A stretch of 64,000 bases of DNA, taken from Saitoella complicata NRRL Y-17804. Taxonomy: Eukaryota > Ascomycota > Saitoellomycetes > Saitoellales > Saitoellaceae. Each line of letters starts with the position of its first letter. Position 1 is the stretch's first letter. Below the pieces are notes generated by a model. The model worked only from the letters and a program-made list of their open reading frames with translations, did not search any database and was not told the DNA's origin. Made by a program: the position numbers and the translations under genes. The DNA lies in contig NW_017567016.1 of NCBI RefSeq assembly GCF_001661265.1, positions 115,750 to 179,749 on the forward strand, given 5' to 3'. This document shows, in pieces, positions 21,264 through 31,867 of the stretch.

Positions 21264-21613
21264 AAAACGCGTGACGACGCTTTACGCGTTATATGCCCAA
21301 GAATCCGGAGAACTAACCCCACTCGTCTGCGACCAAGGCGATGTCACATCGCTGGTATGTGATCGTCGATATGCATCGACTCAGAGCAAAGGTTGCTCCA
21401 AGAGTCGAGCCGGAAACGACTCCAGGATTGGGAGCACCTGCTGGAGGATTCAAAGCTGGCCTCCTCCGTGGCTTGAGACTCCCGACCGGTATACAAGATT
21501 GCACAAGGCGGGCAGCCTGCAACCCCATATCATGTCAAGTAAATATTATAATGAAATAGAAAACCCAAACTCCTAAACCTTTGAACCCAGTACTGATAAT
21601 AACACGCACACCT
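21264..21613. other. Convergent 3' region between RAV2 and SPC19
   Basis: 350 bp between two stops. No gene recognised. It probably contains both polyadenylation regions. Confidence 0.4.
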
Positions 21614-22231
21614 TCAAGCCAAAGACTGCCCATGATTCTGCAAACCAAAGCCCATACTCATCCGCACCTGTCTCTCTTTTCTCTCCTGCTCAAGCTCGAG
21701 TCTTTCCACACTATATGCCAAGCGCTCTTTCCTGGCTTTCAACGTCCTCATCCTATCCTCCAACTCTCTTGATGCCGTTGCGGAAGTTCTTACAGGTCGA
21801 ACAGGCGCTCTCGGCTTCACAGGCGGCTTCTGTTGTAGTCGTACCTCCTGTAGATCCATCTTTGATCTCAGTGCATACTCGCGTCGTTCAAGCCTATTTA
21901 CCGACCCTTCAGCTCGGCGGAGGAGTTCCTGGACTTGTGGCCCGACTTCGGTTTCGAGGCTTTGGAGGGCAGCGGTGACTTCGCGTTCGGGGAGGAGCTC
22001 AAAGTGTCTGGCTGAGGAAAGGAGGTGTGCAATGCGAGGGAAGTCGTGGATTCCTGTGTCGAGTGTCGAGATTGATACGGAGAGGAGGTCGACGGAGGAG
22101 CGGAGGGAGGATATGCAGGATTCCAGAGAAGCGGAAGTGGAGTTTGCAGAGGAGCCCAATGTCGAAGGGCGAGAGTAACGGTGGTGGTCCATGGCCGAGT
22201 GATTGCTGGATGAATGCTCTTTCTTGTCCAT
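21614..22231 (-). CDS. SPC19: DASH/Dam1 kinetochore complex subunit Spc19
   Basis: Part of the fungal-specific ring complex that couples kinetochores to microtubule ends. 205 residues from the ATG at 22231; a second in-frame ATG at 22192 is an alternative. The conserved block is clear: SLESCISSLRSSVDLLSVSI, LDTGIHDFPRI, and RHFELLPEREVTAAL, followed by a coiled coil (RAEGSVNRLERREYALRSK) and a second coiled segment near the C-terminus. No intron seen. The gene starts 144 bp from the divergent RSM22. Confidence 0.85.
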   Translation of the reverse strand: MDKKEHSSSNHSAMDHHRYSRPSTLGSSANSTSASLESCISSLRSSVDLLSVSISTLDTGIHDFPRIAHLLSSARHFELLPEREVTAALQSLETEVGPQVQELLRRAEGSVNRLERREYALRSKMDLQEVRLQQKPPVKPRAPVRPVRTSATASRELEDRMRTLKARKERLAYSVERLELEQERKERQVRMSMGFGLQNHGQSLA

Positions 22232-22375
22232 TCGCGGTGTATGCTCTCGAGTAAACAATCGCGCGGGGTGTCGTGGGTAGGTTGCAGCATCAGCCACTCG
22301 TACACTGTGAGGCTGGGCGACGAATCTTGTCCCAGGCAAACACGCTGACCAGAGAAAACAGTCAACGTTACCGTA

Positions 22376-24172
22376 ATGCTTGCTTCGAGGATTTGCTTGC
22401 GTTCAACGAGTCGGAAGGGTCTCTTGGCCAACGTCGCTCAAGCGCGGGCCGCTTCGACTGCTCCGGAGGCGAGTTTGGAGCAGCTTTTCAGGGATATCAG
22501 CGATGCTGTGGATAATCCTCTGGTTGAAGCGGGGTCCGCTGAGGAACAGGTCTTTATTCCGCGACGTACGCATCCCATCACACTGTTCGCGCGCTCTCGA
22601 ATTGGACGAGTTGACCTTCCGGAGGATGTGATGGAGAAAGTGAACTCCATTATCAAGGATTCGGGTGTGAGCGGTCCAGAGATTCGTACCGCTGCCACAA
22701 ACTTGTATGCGGAACTCAGAGAATCAGATGCGCCAGACACGACTGAATTCACCGATGCGCAAGCCGCCGCTTATCTGGCTGGGTTGATGCCTCATGTGTA
22801 TGCCGCGACGTACACAGTGTTGACCGATCTGCGAAAACGGATGGGATCGGATTGGCGGCCTCAGAGTGTGTTGGATCTCGGAGTTGGCCCCGGAACAGCT
22901 GGACTTGTTTTTCGTGATGTGTTTGAGGGGATTGGAAGGGCTGAGGTTCATTACAGCGACATGGAGGATCACGACGCAGCAACACCACAAACCGAGCAAC
23001 TGGAAGACCTGGCTAAGCTTATGGTCGTCGAGGGCAATCCGAAACTGCACAATCATGCGCGTACCCTTCATCAGGCTCAAATGTCGGGCTCGAAGAAGAG
23101 CACCACCGTTATTCCGCGATTGCCTGTGTCGACTATGGACTGGTATGACCTCGTGCTCGCCCCGCACATGATCCTTTCAAGTGCATTGGACGCCCGCGAA
23201 CGGGATGACTTGGTCCGAGACCTGTGGAACAGGCGTGTCGCACCCGGCGGCATGATGGTCGTGTTGGAACGTGGTACACCCCAAGGTTTCGAGGCGGTCG
23301 CGCGTGCACGACAAGTCATCCTTCGCACAATCGAGAATAATGACGAAAAGGGTTACGTCGTTGCCCCATGTCCCCACGATAAGGAATGTCCTATGTTCGC
23401 GGGTGGACCGGATGAGCACAGAAGGGAGTGGTGTTCCTTTTCCCAAAGATTGTTTTCGCCGCCGTACTTGCAGAAGACGAAGCATGCACGGGATAATAAC
23501 GAGGACGCAAAGTATTCGTACGTTGTTATCAGGAAGGGTGTTGAGCGGCCTGGAAACCCGGACCCGAAGGTGATTACGGTGGAGGACGCTGGTCCGGAGG
23601 CGACGGGGCTTTGGGCTGAGGAGACGTTGCGGGAAGCTGCAAACCACTGGCCACGTATCATCGTACCCCCGTTGAAGAAGCATGGGCACATCATCATGGA
23701 TTCCTGTGCACCAACTGGTCGTCTGACCCGACTTATTGTCCCAAAGAGTCAAGGTAAGCAGGCATACCGCGATGCTCGCAAAGCCATGTGGGGTGACCTC
23801 TGGGCACTGGGCACGAAGAATAAGGGAGTGGCGAGGGATCTCAGACTATCACGCAGATCTCGCCTAAACCAGGGTAAGGAAGAGGACGTACCTAAGGATG
23901 AACAAGAGTCACCCGAGGATGAGGAGGAGCTGGCGGCTGCGATGGAAACGTTGAATAAGATGGATGAGGAGGAGCGGACGGGCAAGAAGAGCAGAGACGA
24001 GACTTCTGAAAAGGGAGGACTCAGAGACCTACGTGGTGACAGTAGGGACAACAAGAAGAGACGAGAATGGGTCAGGAAGACGATTGCTAAGGAGGCGAAG
24101 AAGGCGAAGAAGTCTGGGGCTCAGTTTGGAGTGAATTTGGGACGCAGAGATGCGACTGAGGAAGACAAGTAA
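22376..24172 (+). CDS. RSM22: Mitochondrial ribosome assembly protein Rsm22 (METTL17-like)
   Basis: Methyltransferase-like factor acting on the mitochondrial small ribosomal subunit. Single exon, 598 residues, with an Arg/Ser-rich presequence. The SAM-binding-like motif VLDLGVGPGTAGLVF is at about residue 165. The Cys cluster CPHDKECPMF followed by EWCSFSQR matches the iron-sulfur site described in METTL17/Rsm22. The C-terminal 120 residues are a highly charged Lys/Glu tail. The yeast protein is 628 residues. No break or missing motif seen. Confidence 0.9.
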   Translation: MLASRICLRSTSRKGLLANVAQARAASTAPEASLEQLFRDISDAVDNPLVEAGSAEEQVFIPRRTHPITLFARSRIGRVDLPEDVMEKVNSIIKDSGVSGPEIRTAATNLYAELRESDAPDTTEFTDAQAAAYLAGLMPHVYAATYTVLTDLRKRMGSDWRPQSVLDLGVGPGTAGLVFRDVFEGIGRAEVHYSDMEDHDAATPQTEQLEDLAKLMVVEGNPKLHNHARTLHQAQMSGSKKSTTVIPRLPVSTMDWYDLVLAPHMILSSALDARERDDLVRDLWNRRVAPGGMMVVLERGTPQGFEAVARARQVILRTIENNDEKGYVVAPCPHDKECPMFAGGPDEHRREWCSFSQRLFSPPYLQKTKHARDNNEDAKYSYVVIRKGVERPGNPDPKVITVEDAGPEATGLWAEETLREAANHWPRIIVPPLKKHGHIIMDSCAPTGRLTRLIVPKSQGKQAYRDARKAMWGDLWALGTKNKGVARDLRLSRRSRLNQGKEEDVPKDEQESPEDEEELAAAMETLNKMDEEERTGKKSRDETSEKGGLRDLRGDSRDNKKRREWVRKTIAKEAKKAKKSGAQFGVNLGRRDATEEDK

Positions 24173-24379
24173 TCTTGGAAAGTGATTTGGCATAGGTTTA
24201 CCTGGAGTTCTTTGCATAATTGATACACACTCGATTCTCACTCAATTTAACCTAGCATAAGCATGCTCAAGTGTGTCTGGTCTGCGGCAACTACTCTCAT
24301 CTAACTGCCGTGGACCCTCGAGCCTTGCAATCTCGACCCAGTCGATCACAATACGAAACTACGGTTGATCCAACTCGTC

Positions 24380-25282
24380 ATGTCTGGGAAACCACGGCAT
24401 AACCTGCTACCTGTGCCTCTACTCGAGCTTCAGCTTTCGACAATCGACCTGCTTCTGTCCATGTTCTGTCTGCCAGGCGAAATCGAACAATCCGAATTTA
24501 TTACTACAGCGATAGAAGATCTCCGATTTTACGTCGAAGATCCTGCTTCGACCTCGCGGCCACATTCCCAGTCGATTGACTTTGGGTTGAATGTGACTGT
24601 GGATCCAGATCATATCTTGGAGTTATTGATCAAGATTCCACTTACAGCAGAAGGAGCGAACTTGAACGACGGAGATGAACCACCGCTACCACTAATTTCA
24701 CTGCGCTGTCCATCGTGGATGAATCGGAAGATGCATGCGGATCTGGTACAAAAAATGCCTGTTGACAGCCCAGATAGTGTCATGTTGGTTGTGGAATACC
24801 TGAAAGAGGCTGCTTCCGAATTTCTCGCCACAGAGGCGATTGCACCAGAGGGACGTCGTGGCGAGGTGAACCATGATGAAGGCGAGCTTGTACGCGCTTG
24901 GTTTTACTTGCAGTCACTGAGTACTCGAGAGAAGCGTAATGATATGGTAAATTGGGCGCCGGGCTATGGTCTGACAGGATTTGTTCTTGCTGGAAAGCCG
25001 GGAATTCTTTGTCTTGAAGGAACATCTGCAAATATTTCAGCATACATGTCTGAAATCAAGACCAAGTCTTGGTCTGATGTGCCATCGCATCAGAAGAAAG
25101 TATCGGAGAGGTATAGGGAACAGGGTCTGGGTGTGACCCGCGTTTTCCAAAGCATGACGGAGGTAACTGATGAGATTTCAAAGGGAGGGTTCAGAGGCAA
25201 TCGAGGAGATATGACAGAAATTCGAGAGATGTTTGCAAAGGTTGGTCTGGAAGATATCTTTGCGGAGGTTGTCGGACTGTGA
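24380..25282 (+). CDS. RWD domain protein with C-terminal DUF1115 (RWDD2-like)
   Basis: Single exon, 300 residues from the ATG at 24380. The N-terminal RWD domain (about residues 10-135) has the ELQLSTIDLLLSMF helix and the strand pair ending in PPLPLISLRCPSW. The C-terminal half holds REKRNDMVNWAPGYGLTGFV and GKPGILCLEGTSANISAYMS, typical of DUF1115 in RWDD2A/B. No enzymatic role is known for the family; RWD domains bind E2 enzymes or kinases. Confidence is good on architecture and low on function. Confidence 0.82.
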   Translation: MSGKPRHNLLPVPLLELQLSTIDLLLSMFCLPGEIEQSEFITTAIEDLRFYVEDPASTSRPHSQSIDFGLNVTVDPDHILELLIKIPLTAEGANLNDGDEPPLPLISLRCPSWMNRKMHADLVQKMPVDSPDSVMLVVEYLKEAASEFLATEAIAPEGRRGEVNHDEGELVRAWFYLQSLSTREKRNDMVNWAPGYGLTGFVLAGKPGILCLEGTSANISAYMSEIKTKSWSDVPSHQKKVSERYREQGLGVTRVFQSMTEVTDEISKGGFRGNRGDMTEIREMFAKVGLEDIFAEVVGL

Positions 25283-25456
25283 AATGCATGCGACCTACGA
25301 GGTATGAAGAGGTTATACGCGACATTGAATTCATAGAAACGTGGTGTCGATTACGATCACCATAATGTTATAATCCATATTTTCCCCCGACATCCAAACA
25401 TCCTCAAAGCAATCTTGCCTCCCATGTACACGAATCCGACCGGCGGATCAGACTTC

Positions 25457-28400
25457 CTAATCCAAGCTCTTCAAAGTAGCCCGAGAGAACCTAGAACTCA
25501 TTGCAGTCCCGATGCTGCCCCGATCTTTCCTCTGTCCAGTACCAGTAGTCTCCTCCCAATGCGCCCTGAGCTGATCCAACTCGCTCGCCAGAGAGTTTAG
25601 CATACCACTGGTGCGGTCCTTGTAAGAATCGCGATCCACCGTAGCCGCGTCAAGAGTCTGCGTCGACACAACACTTTGACGGTATGTATCAATGGAGTGC
25701 TCCATCCTATCCAGGAGTAGAGCAATCTTATCTTCGGCTTCTGAGGCACGGGCGTCCAAAGCAGTGTTCTCTGATTGGAGATTTGCGATGACAGCACGGG
25801 CCTCATGAAGCTCCTGTGTAGTGGCGGAATCATTGCCGCTGTCGGCAGCCCGGCCAAGACGCTCGTGCAGAGCATCACGTTCCTCATGCAAAGAAGCCAA
25901 CTGCTCTCTCAGACTCTCGAGTTGACGCGTCACGCCTTCCATCTCAGAAGTATGGGCCTCCCTCAGGGCTTGCATTTGAACACTGTGGTCGTCTCTTAAA
26001 GCGGTAAGTTCAGCCTCAACCCGCTGTGACTGCTCATCTCTGACAACACCAATCGCAGACCTTTCCTTCAACCGTTCCACCTCATTTTGCAACCTTGTAT
26101 TTGCCTGTTTGTACTTGGCCAATTCATCTTTCATTCGCCGCAACATTTTCTCCGTTCCCTTGACGTAATGCACAGCTGACTGATAATCGCTTTCCAACTG
26201 GCTCAGTCGCTCTCTATAACTTTGCGTACTCTCAGCCAACTCGGCCTCGGCTTCCGTAGCCCGTGTCTGCGCCCGCGCAAGACGTTCTTCCACCTCCATA
26301 TTGGAGACATTCGAGTAATTGCTCTCCGTGCGTTGATGGCGGGATGCGGCAGCAGCTTGAGCCTCAAGTTCACGCTGGAACCTCAGGCTCTCCTCTAGCT
26401 TTGCTTCGAGCTCGCGCATGCGTTCAGAATGATCAGTGCTGGACGCATCGGGTCTTGGACTTGTCGGAGTCTGACCACGAGATCTGCGCTTGTCAAAACT
26501 GTTCGTCCTGTCGTGGCCTGACGCAGAAGGTCGCTCAGTGATGATCTCGCCCATAGCTTGGTTTTTGGCCTTGAGGGCCTCGAGTTCACGCTGTGATTCA
26601 GCCAACGTAGCGTTTAGGTCCGCGTGCTCCGTTTTGAGCGTCTGAAGCTCCTTCAAAGCCTGAGAAAGTCGAGACTTAGTGGCAACGCTATCGCTGCCAG
26701 CTCTGATACGCTGACTCTCAAGGGCGGAAACCCTCTCCAAGGCAGCAACAAGTTCTTGCGAAGCTTTATCCGCCATGAGCCGAACGTTCTCGTGGGAGAC
26801 CTTGGTTTCGTCCAGCTGGCGCTGAAGGGCCTGGTGCATCCCAACTGACACGGACTCAGAAGCTGCATTGCCGCTGTCTTCTCGGGATCTTGACATCGAT
26901 CGGCTAAGGCTCTGCAGAGCTTCGGCCCTTAATGCATTCGCTTCAGCCCTAGCAGCCTCCAACGACTTACGTAAATCTTCAGCCTGGGTGGTACCGCGCT
27001 CACTTTCGACCTTAACTTCTTCAAGCTCCGCCTTCAAGCGTGTGAACTCTGTTCTCAACTCGCTCTTGGATCGACGTTCCTCTTCGACAGCCCTTTCGGC
27101 CTCCTCTGCTCTGTTAGTGATCGTCAGGACGGCGGTGTTGATTGCTGCTATGGCAGATTCTTGTTCAGCGGCGCGATTGGTAGTCTCTTCTGCACGCTTG
27201 GAGATACTGTCAGCTTCGAGCCTCAAGCGATCTCGCTCAGACTCTGCGTCGATTCTGCGAGACACCTCTGTATGAGCTTCTTGCTCGGCCGAAACACACC
27301 TCTGCCTCCAGCTTTCCGACTCTGTCTTCAGCCGGTTATAACTCTCCTCGCCCCTTTCAACAACCTCTTTCGTGCTCTCCCAGGAGTTTTCAACCGCATT
27401 CCTAGCTTCCTTCTCGCTCTTCAGCTCATCACTGACCCTCTCTAGCTTCTCTTCGGCTGCTCGCTGCTCCTTAAAGGCAGCCGCAAGCTTCTTTCCCATC
27501 TCTGCCGCACGTTCGGCCTCAATGCGGTTGAATCCTTCCTGGTCATTGTTCAGAGCAGCCTCCCTTGCCGCACGGGCATACGCAGCCTCACTGAGCGCAG
27601 CCTCCTTAGCCCGCTCCGCATCCATAATCTTCCGCGCAGCGAGGGCCTTCTCTGCCTCCATAACTTTCTGAGCGTGCATCAGTTCTTCGCGTAGCGCAAG
27701 GAGAGATTGGGTAACCGATTGTTCCTGCTCTGCGGGTACCTTTTGTTCGGCACGAGCAGCCTGAACTTCAACAGTCAACCATGCATTCCGTCGCTTGAGC
27801 TCAACGAATTCCTGTTGGTTCCCGCCTGTAGCCGGTCGACTATTCATTACAGATCCAGGCTCAGATGCAGTACGATCTCTCCGCTCTTTCTGAACTCCAT
27901 TCTGCATCTGTGCGAGTCTGGAATGTGTTCGTGGTTGAGCTTGCGACGACGGTGCCCGGGCAGGTGCCGCACCAACTACTGGCGACGATGGTCCAGGCGA
28001 CTGCGTCGAGGGACGACCATTCTCCTTCGCGTTCTCTCCAAAGCTCGCTGCGCGGCCAAGCCGCTCCCTCTCGTTCATGGTCATCCTGAAGTGTTCGCTT
28101 GTGGGACTCAAGGTTGCGCCCTCGGCTTCTCTTAGGGAATCCAAACTCAACTTACGACCTTGTGCAGCCAATGACATCGTCATGGGTTCCATCGTTTGAA
28201 TGCTCGGATTTCCAACGACAGGGGCGGACACTTTACGGTTAGTTGGCTGCTGCTGATGACCTATGGGAGGAGAGCGATATCCTGGCTGGGGAACTCCCGT
28301 TCTCGAAGTTGATCTTGGCTGAGGAAGACGCGATAACCGCGGCCCGCCAGACGGTGAGGCAGCGCTTCCCTCCTGATATTTCATCGTCGGGCTAGCTGCT

Positions 28401-29731
28401 CCAACACCGGCAGCCATCTGTCTTCCTTGTGCTAAGCCTAGACTCCCACTTCGCTGTCCGTCTGAAGGAGCTGCAGGGTATTTGATCTTCCCAGTGTCCA
28501 GGACATAGAGCCTTTCGGCCTCCCTTGCCGTCTCTGCATCTCCGGTGCCATCCAATACGCCCCGTTCACCACCAAGGACGGCTATTAAACTTCCAACAGC
28601 GGTAAGGGAATGTCCTGAACGCCCCTTTGGTTCTTCGCCCATATCCCGGAATGCGTACCATCGTCCTCTCATCGGGCCTTCCAGCTGAAGCGCGGCAAGA
28701 CCTGGAACGTCTGCACCATCTTGACCACGTCCACCAAAGGTGTAAGCAACGCCTGCAACAACAGTTGTGCTGTGACCCTCTCGTGGGGTGGGCAGGTATC
28801 CAGTCGTGGTTAATTGCGTCCATTCCGTTGTGCGCGGATCGTAAACCCATGTATCGTTGTACCAAACGGTACCGTCGGTACCTCCGCCAATGTACAACTT
28901 ATCATTGTGAACGACGGAAGAATGGTTCGTGCGAGCTGGAGGAATAGCTGTTCCGGGTGCGGTTGGTGCAAGTTCCCATCTCGATTTAGGGGTGTTGAGC
29001 TCATTAAGATCAAACGAAACCAAATCATTGAAGAAATACCCGTCGACCTGACCTCCAAACACGTACAGTCTACTTCCAAGAAGTGAGAGTGTATGCCCGT
29101 ACCTTCCTGCTGGTCTAGCACCTGCCGGCGATAAATGCGCTTTGGACCAGGTCTTTGTTGTAGTGTTGAGCAAATGCAGATCTGTATCATGAGGAGTGGG
29201 GTCCACTTCGTCTTCTGCACCATCCAAAGTAACTTTGGTGTCACCTCCAAACACTATGAAAGCATTGCCGACCAGTGCAGCAGCGTGGCCGACACGACGA
29301 CCCGGCGGCTCACCGAAGGTCTGCACAATGCGGACATCCCAGCCTAGCTTGGGATCCGATGGATGTGGTTTGAGAACCCATAAATCGTTGCGTGGTTTTG
29401 ATCGGACGAGGCCTCCGAAGACGTGAACTTCGCCATTCGGCCCAGAAGTCGCTGGAGATGCATGCCCATATCGAGGGAAAGGGTGGGGAGTAGGCAAGGT
29501 GTAACTACTCCATGGGAAAGATGGGGTGCGTTGTGCTGGAACAACACTTGGTAAACGCTGTTTCGGCAGTTGTTGCGGTTGTTCGTCACGGTCCGCAGCT
29601 AAAGGAGCTTGAGCCTGAGGTGCGAATGCCGTGTTACCAGACGAGATTGGCGATGATGGAGTGTTGTGCGCAGCTATCAACGGAGAGGCTGAATGCTTGT
29701 CCTTGTGCTTGAACTTCGAGAATAATGACAT
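25457..29731 (-). CDS. Kelch-repeat coiled-coil polarity protein (Tea1/Kel1-like)
   Basis: Single exon of 4.3 kb, 1,424 residues. A Ser/Pro-rich N-terminus leads to six or so Kelch repeats at about residues 85-410, seen as GRRVGHAAALVGN, GRYGHTLSLLGSRLYVFGG, HNDKLYIGGG and GRSGHSLTAVGSLIAVLGG. A disordered Ser/Pro/Gln stretch (about 440-640) follows, then roughly 750 residues of almost unbroken coiled coil rich in Glu, Ala, Arg and Leu. The C-terminus is Ser/Thr-rich with RGSIGTAMSSRFSR. This is the layout of S. pombe Tea1/Tea3 and yeast Kel1, which ride microtubule ends and mark cell tips. No intron was needed over the full length. Confidence 0.9.
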   Translation of the reverse strand: MSLFSKFKHKDKHSASPLIAAHNTPSSPISSGNTAFAPQAQAPLAADRDEQPQQLPKQRLPSVVPAQRTPSFPWSSYTLPTPHPFPRYGHASPATSGPNGEVHVFGGLVRSKPRNDLWVLKPHPSDPKLGWDVRIVQTFGEPPGRRVGHAAALVGNAFIVFGGDTKVTLDGAEDEVDPTPHDTDLHLLNTTTKTWSKAHLSPAGARPAGRYGHTLSLLGSRLYVFGGQVDGYFFNDLVSFDLNELNTPKSRWELAPTAPGTAIPPARTNHSSVVHNDKLYIGGGTDGTVWYNDTWVYDPRTTEWTQLTTTGYLPTPREGHSTTVVAGVAYTFGGRGQDGADVPGLAALQLEGPMRGRWYAFRDMGEEPKGRSGHSLTAVGSLIAVLGGERGVLDGTGDAETAREAERLYVLDTGKIKYPAAPSDGQRSGSLGLAQGRQMAAGVGAASPTMKYQEGSAASPSGGPRLSRLPQPRSTSRTGVPQPGYRSPPIGHQQQPTNRKVSAPVVGNPSIQTMEPMTMSLAAQGRKLSLDSLREAEGATLSPTSEHFRMTMNERERLGRAASFGENAKENGRPSTQSPGPSSPVVGAAPARAPSSQAQPRTHSRLAQMQNGVQKERRDRTASEPGSVMNSRPATGGNQQEFVELKRRNAWLTVEVQAARAEQKVPAEQEQSVTQSLLALREELMHAQKVMEAEKALAARKIMDAERAKEAALSEAAYARAAREAALNNDQEGFNRIEAERAAEMGKKLAAAFKEQRAAEEKLERVSDELKSEKEARNAVENSWESTKEVVERGEESYNRLKTESESWRQRCVSAEQEAHTEVSRRIDAESERDRLRLEADSISKRAEETTNRAAEQESAIAAINTAVLTITNRAEEAERAVEEERRSKSELRTEFTRLKAELEEVKVESERGTTQAEDLRKSLEAARAEANALRAEALQSLSRSMSRSREDSGNAASESVSVGMHQALQRQLDETKVSHENVRLMADKASQELVAALERVSALESQRIRAGSDSVATKSRLSQALKELQTLKTEHADLNATLAESQRELEALKAKNQAMGEIITERPSASGHDRTNSFDKRRSRGQTPTSPRPDASSTDHSERMRELEAKLEESLRFQRELEAQAAAASRHQRTESNYSNVSNMEVEERLARAQTRATEAEAELAESTQSYRERLSQLESDYQSAVHYVKGTEKMLRRMKDELAKYKQANTRLQNEVERLKERSAIGVVRDEQSQRVEAELTALRDDHSVQMQALREAHTSEMEGVTRQLESLREQLASLHEERDALHERLGRAADSGNDSATTQELHEARAVIANLQSENTALDARASEAEDKIALLLDRMEHSIDTYRQSVVSTQTLDAATVDRDSYKDRTSGMLNSLASELDQLRAHWEETTGTGQRKDRGSIGTAMSSRFSRATLKSLD

Positions 29732-30151
29732 TGCGACTGTTTCGCAATCTAGGACATCCCCTCCCTTCGAAGGTCAGATGGTTTTTCTCGGTGTTGACCT
29801 TTCTCAATTGAGACGCTCGGTTGACAGCGGACGTGTATGAACACTTGCCTGGAGCTGCCTCCTGCGCATGCGGCTATAGCTACGGGCTCGGTACTGCGCC
29901 AGCGGCCGCCTGCTGTAGGAACACGTACTTTACGCTGGCTGGATCTCTTGTTTTACAGCTACACTGCTACGGTAGACAGCAAAGCCTTGGACGTCTACGA
30001 GCTGCTTCGTGTGGTATGGCCGTTGCACTTGGGCTCTGGAGACCGCTGCCCTGCGGCTCCGGATTCGATGCACTCCTCGACGTCGCGCTTCACTGGGCGC
30101 AACGACGAATTGTACAAAACCACCCATGTTTGTATGTTGAAAGATTCCAAT
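29732..30151. other. Intergenic stretch between Kelch and primase genes
   Basis: 420 bp upstream of the Kelch gene and downstream of PRI1. Overlapping frames on the plus strand have no family resemblance. Nothing else seen. Confidence 0.4.
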
Positions 30152-31489
30152 TTAAAATTCAACCTTGACTGTACTGTCTTCTTCTCTTGCTCGCTTCTTC
30201 AGCTGAACCTCCTCCTTCATGAGCCCTGACACGAAATCCCGGAAAAACTCTACATATGGCTTCAAGCTCGTTTTCTCCCAATCATCAATCTTCTCCGCAT
30301 CCTCCTTGCCCTTCGTTTTCCACTCATCGATCTCTTTCAGCAACTGGGTGACAGTCGGCACACTTTCAGGGTCAAATTCTTCAGGTCTTCTGCTGTCAAT
30401 CGGAACACAAACGCGTCCAGTCTTTGGGTGTACACAGAATGGCGACTTCAACAAGTGGTTCGTGTGCTTCGAGACTTCAGCGTCAAGCCTTGGGTAGGTG
30501 TACTCGAGCACGATATCCTGTTTTGCGTTCATCAATGCCTTGGTGTCCAAGGTTTTGGATGCTCCACTTGATGCTACGGCGTCAATATCCGCCCATTTGT
30601 TGATTGAAGGTCTCCCGGTATGCGCATTCCACTTCTTTCTCAGCGCGTCGCACAACTCCCTATCCGGCAAGAGACGCAACAGCTTCTCCGCTCCTTCCTC
30701 CTCTCGCCATGGGTCCTGTCCCTCTAATACTTGTCCGCGGAAATCATCCTTGAGGATGTCGAGACTGCGCTGTACCGAAGGATGTAATGGACGCTTCAGG
30801 TCGACTTTCTTTCCTGATTGCGATCCTCCCTTGATGACCTCCAAGAATGTCGCAATCGCGCGTCGCTTTGCATCATCCATATTTCGAGCTCTTTCATCAC
30901 AGACCCAAGCATGTGCTCCTCTTCGACCAGAGTAAACCCATAGGATCTGTTCAAACCCAAAGTCATCGCGCAATGCTACATCAATCGTCTTGATAGCCAT
31001 TGTAATAAAGCCCCAGCACTTTTTACACATCTCTGCGCCCGAACAACATGTGCGAATTTCGTCGTAATCAGTCATATCGATGTCAACGACAAACTCCTTT
31101 TCAATCGGACGAAATGCGGCTTTCCGTAGGGTTTTGCGGTCGCGAGGGTTGGCAGTGTAAACAGGACCAATCTCGAAACGTGATGGGTTGAGTTTCAGGA
31201 CGTCCTTCTTCAAAGCAGCAGCATCGCTGAAAGCGAGGTATCGAAGGTATGCGTCGTTTTGCAGCGTGAATGCAAACTCTCTATGCGTAAAAGATTTCGT
31301 AGGTGATGGCGAGTGGTTCAGCCATTGAAAAAGGTAGCGGTAGGGAAACAAGCGGGAGTAGAAAGCAAGCATAACCTCTGGGTCCGAGTAAGAAGCTTGC
31401 AGCGGTAAAGGTTGCTGTGATATTTCTTCGGCCATGATATCGTCATCATCATCGAAGAGGTTCTCCAGTTCAGCTGTTGGGTCTGCCAT
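30152..31489 (-). CDS. PRI1: DNA primase catalytic small subunit
   Basis: Catalytic RNA-primer-making subunit of the polymerase alpha-primase complex. Single exon, 445 residues from the ATG at 31489 (an upstream GTG frame extension is not used). The metal-binding pair is in FVVDIDMTDYDE. The zinc-binding region shows the CCSGAEMCKKCW cysteines. The nucleotide-binding SGRRGAHAWVCDERAR is near identical across eukaryotes. The N-terminal YRYLFQWLNHS and HREFAFTL also match. Yeast Pri1 is 409 residues. The C-terminus is a Lys/Glu-rich tail. Confidence 0.95.
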   Translation of the reverse strand: MADPTAELENLFDDDDDIMAEEISQQPLPLQASYSDPEVMLAFYSRLFPYRYLFQWLNHSPSPTKSFTHREFAFTLQNDAYLRYLAFSDAAALKKDVLKLNPSRFEIGPVYTANPRDRKTLRKAAFRPIEKEFVVDIDMTDYDEIRTCCSGAEMCKKCWGFITMAIKTIDVALRDDFGFEQILWVYSGRRGAHAWVCDERARNMDDAKRRAIATFLEVIKGGSQSGKKVDLKRPLHPSVQRSLDILKDDFRGQVLEGQDPWREEEGAEKLLRLLPDRELCDALRKKWNAHTGRPSINKWADIDAVASSGASKTLDTKALMNAKQDIVLEYTYPRLDAEVSKHTNHLLKSPFCVHPKTGRVCVPIDSRRPEEFDPESVPTVTQLLKEIDEWKTKGKEDAEKIDDWEKTSLKPYVEFFRDFVSGLMKEEVQLKKRAREEDSTVKVEF

Positions 31490-31610
31490 GTCTGTTGCGT
31501 GCGGCACTGATTGTTGGTGTTGTCTTTCTCAATCGACGCGATTTGGGGAACGCGTCGCACAAATGCAATTGACGTGCAGGACGACGCCGTAGGATCGCAC
31601 AACGAGAATC

Positions 31611-31692
31611 GAGCGTGGAGCCGTACGAGAGGTAGTCGTACGATGGGGCCGAGCGTAGAGCTGTGCGACGGGAGTAGTCGTACAATGGAGTC
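31611..31692 (+). repeat. Two imperfect 40-bp tandem repeats upstream of PRI1
   Basis: Unit 1 (31611-31650) and unit 2 (31651-31692) share GAGCGT.GAGC, then GTAGTCGTAC.ATGG, differing by a handful of bases and 2 nt in length. They lie about 120 bp upstream of the PRI1 start, in the likely promoter. Confidence 0.6.
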
Positions 31693-31867
31693 GAAGAGTT
31701 GTCGGAAAAGACCTCGGATTCGAGCTCGGTCTGAGCAGCTGCAGCCCGGTTAGTTAACGTTCTATGTTCAATCAGAGCGCGTTCTAGTATGGAGGTTATT
31801 GTTCAGGATAGCGAACAAGTTATGGCTAAAGCTGTTAATACATTCATTCGCTATGTTCCATTTTTAG

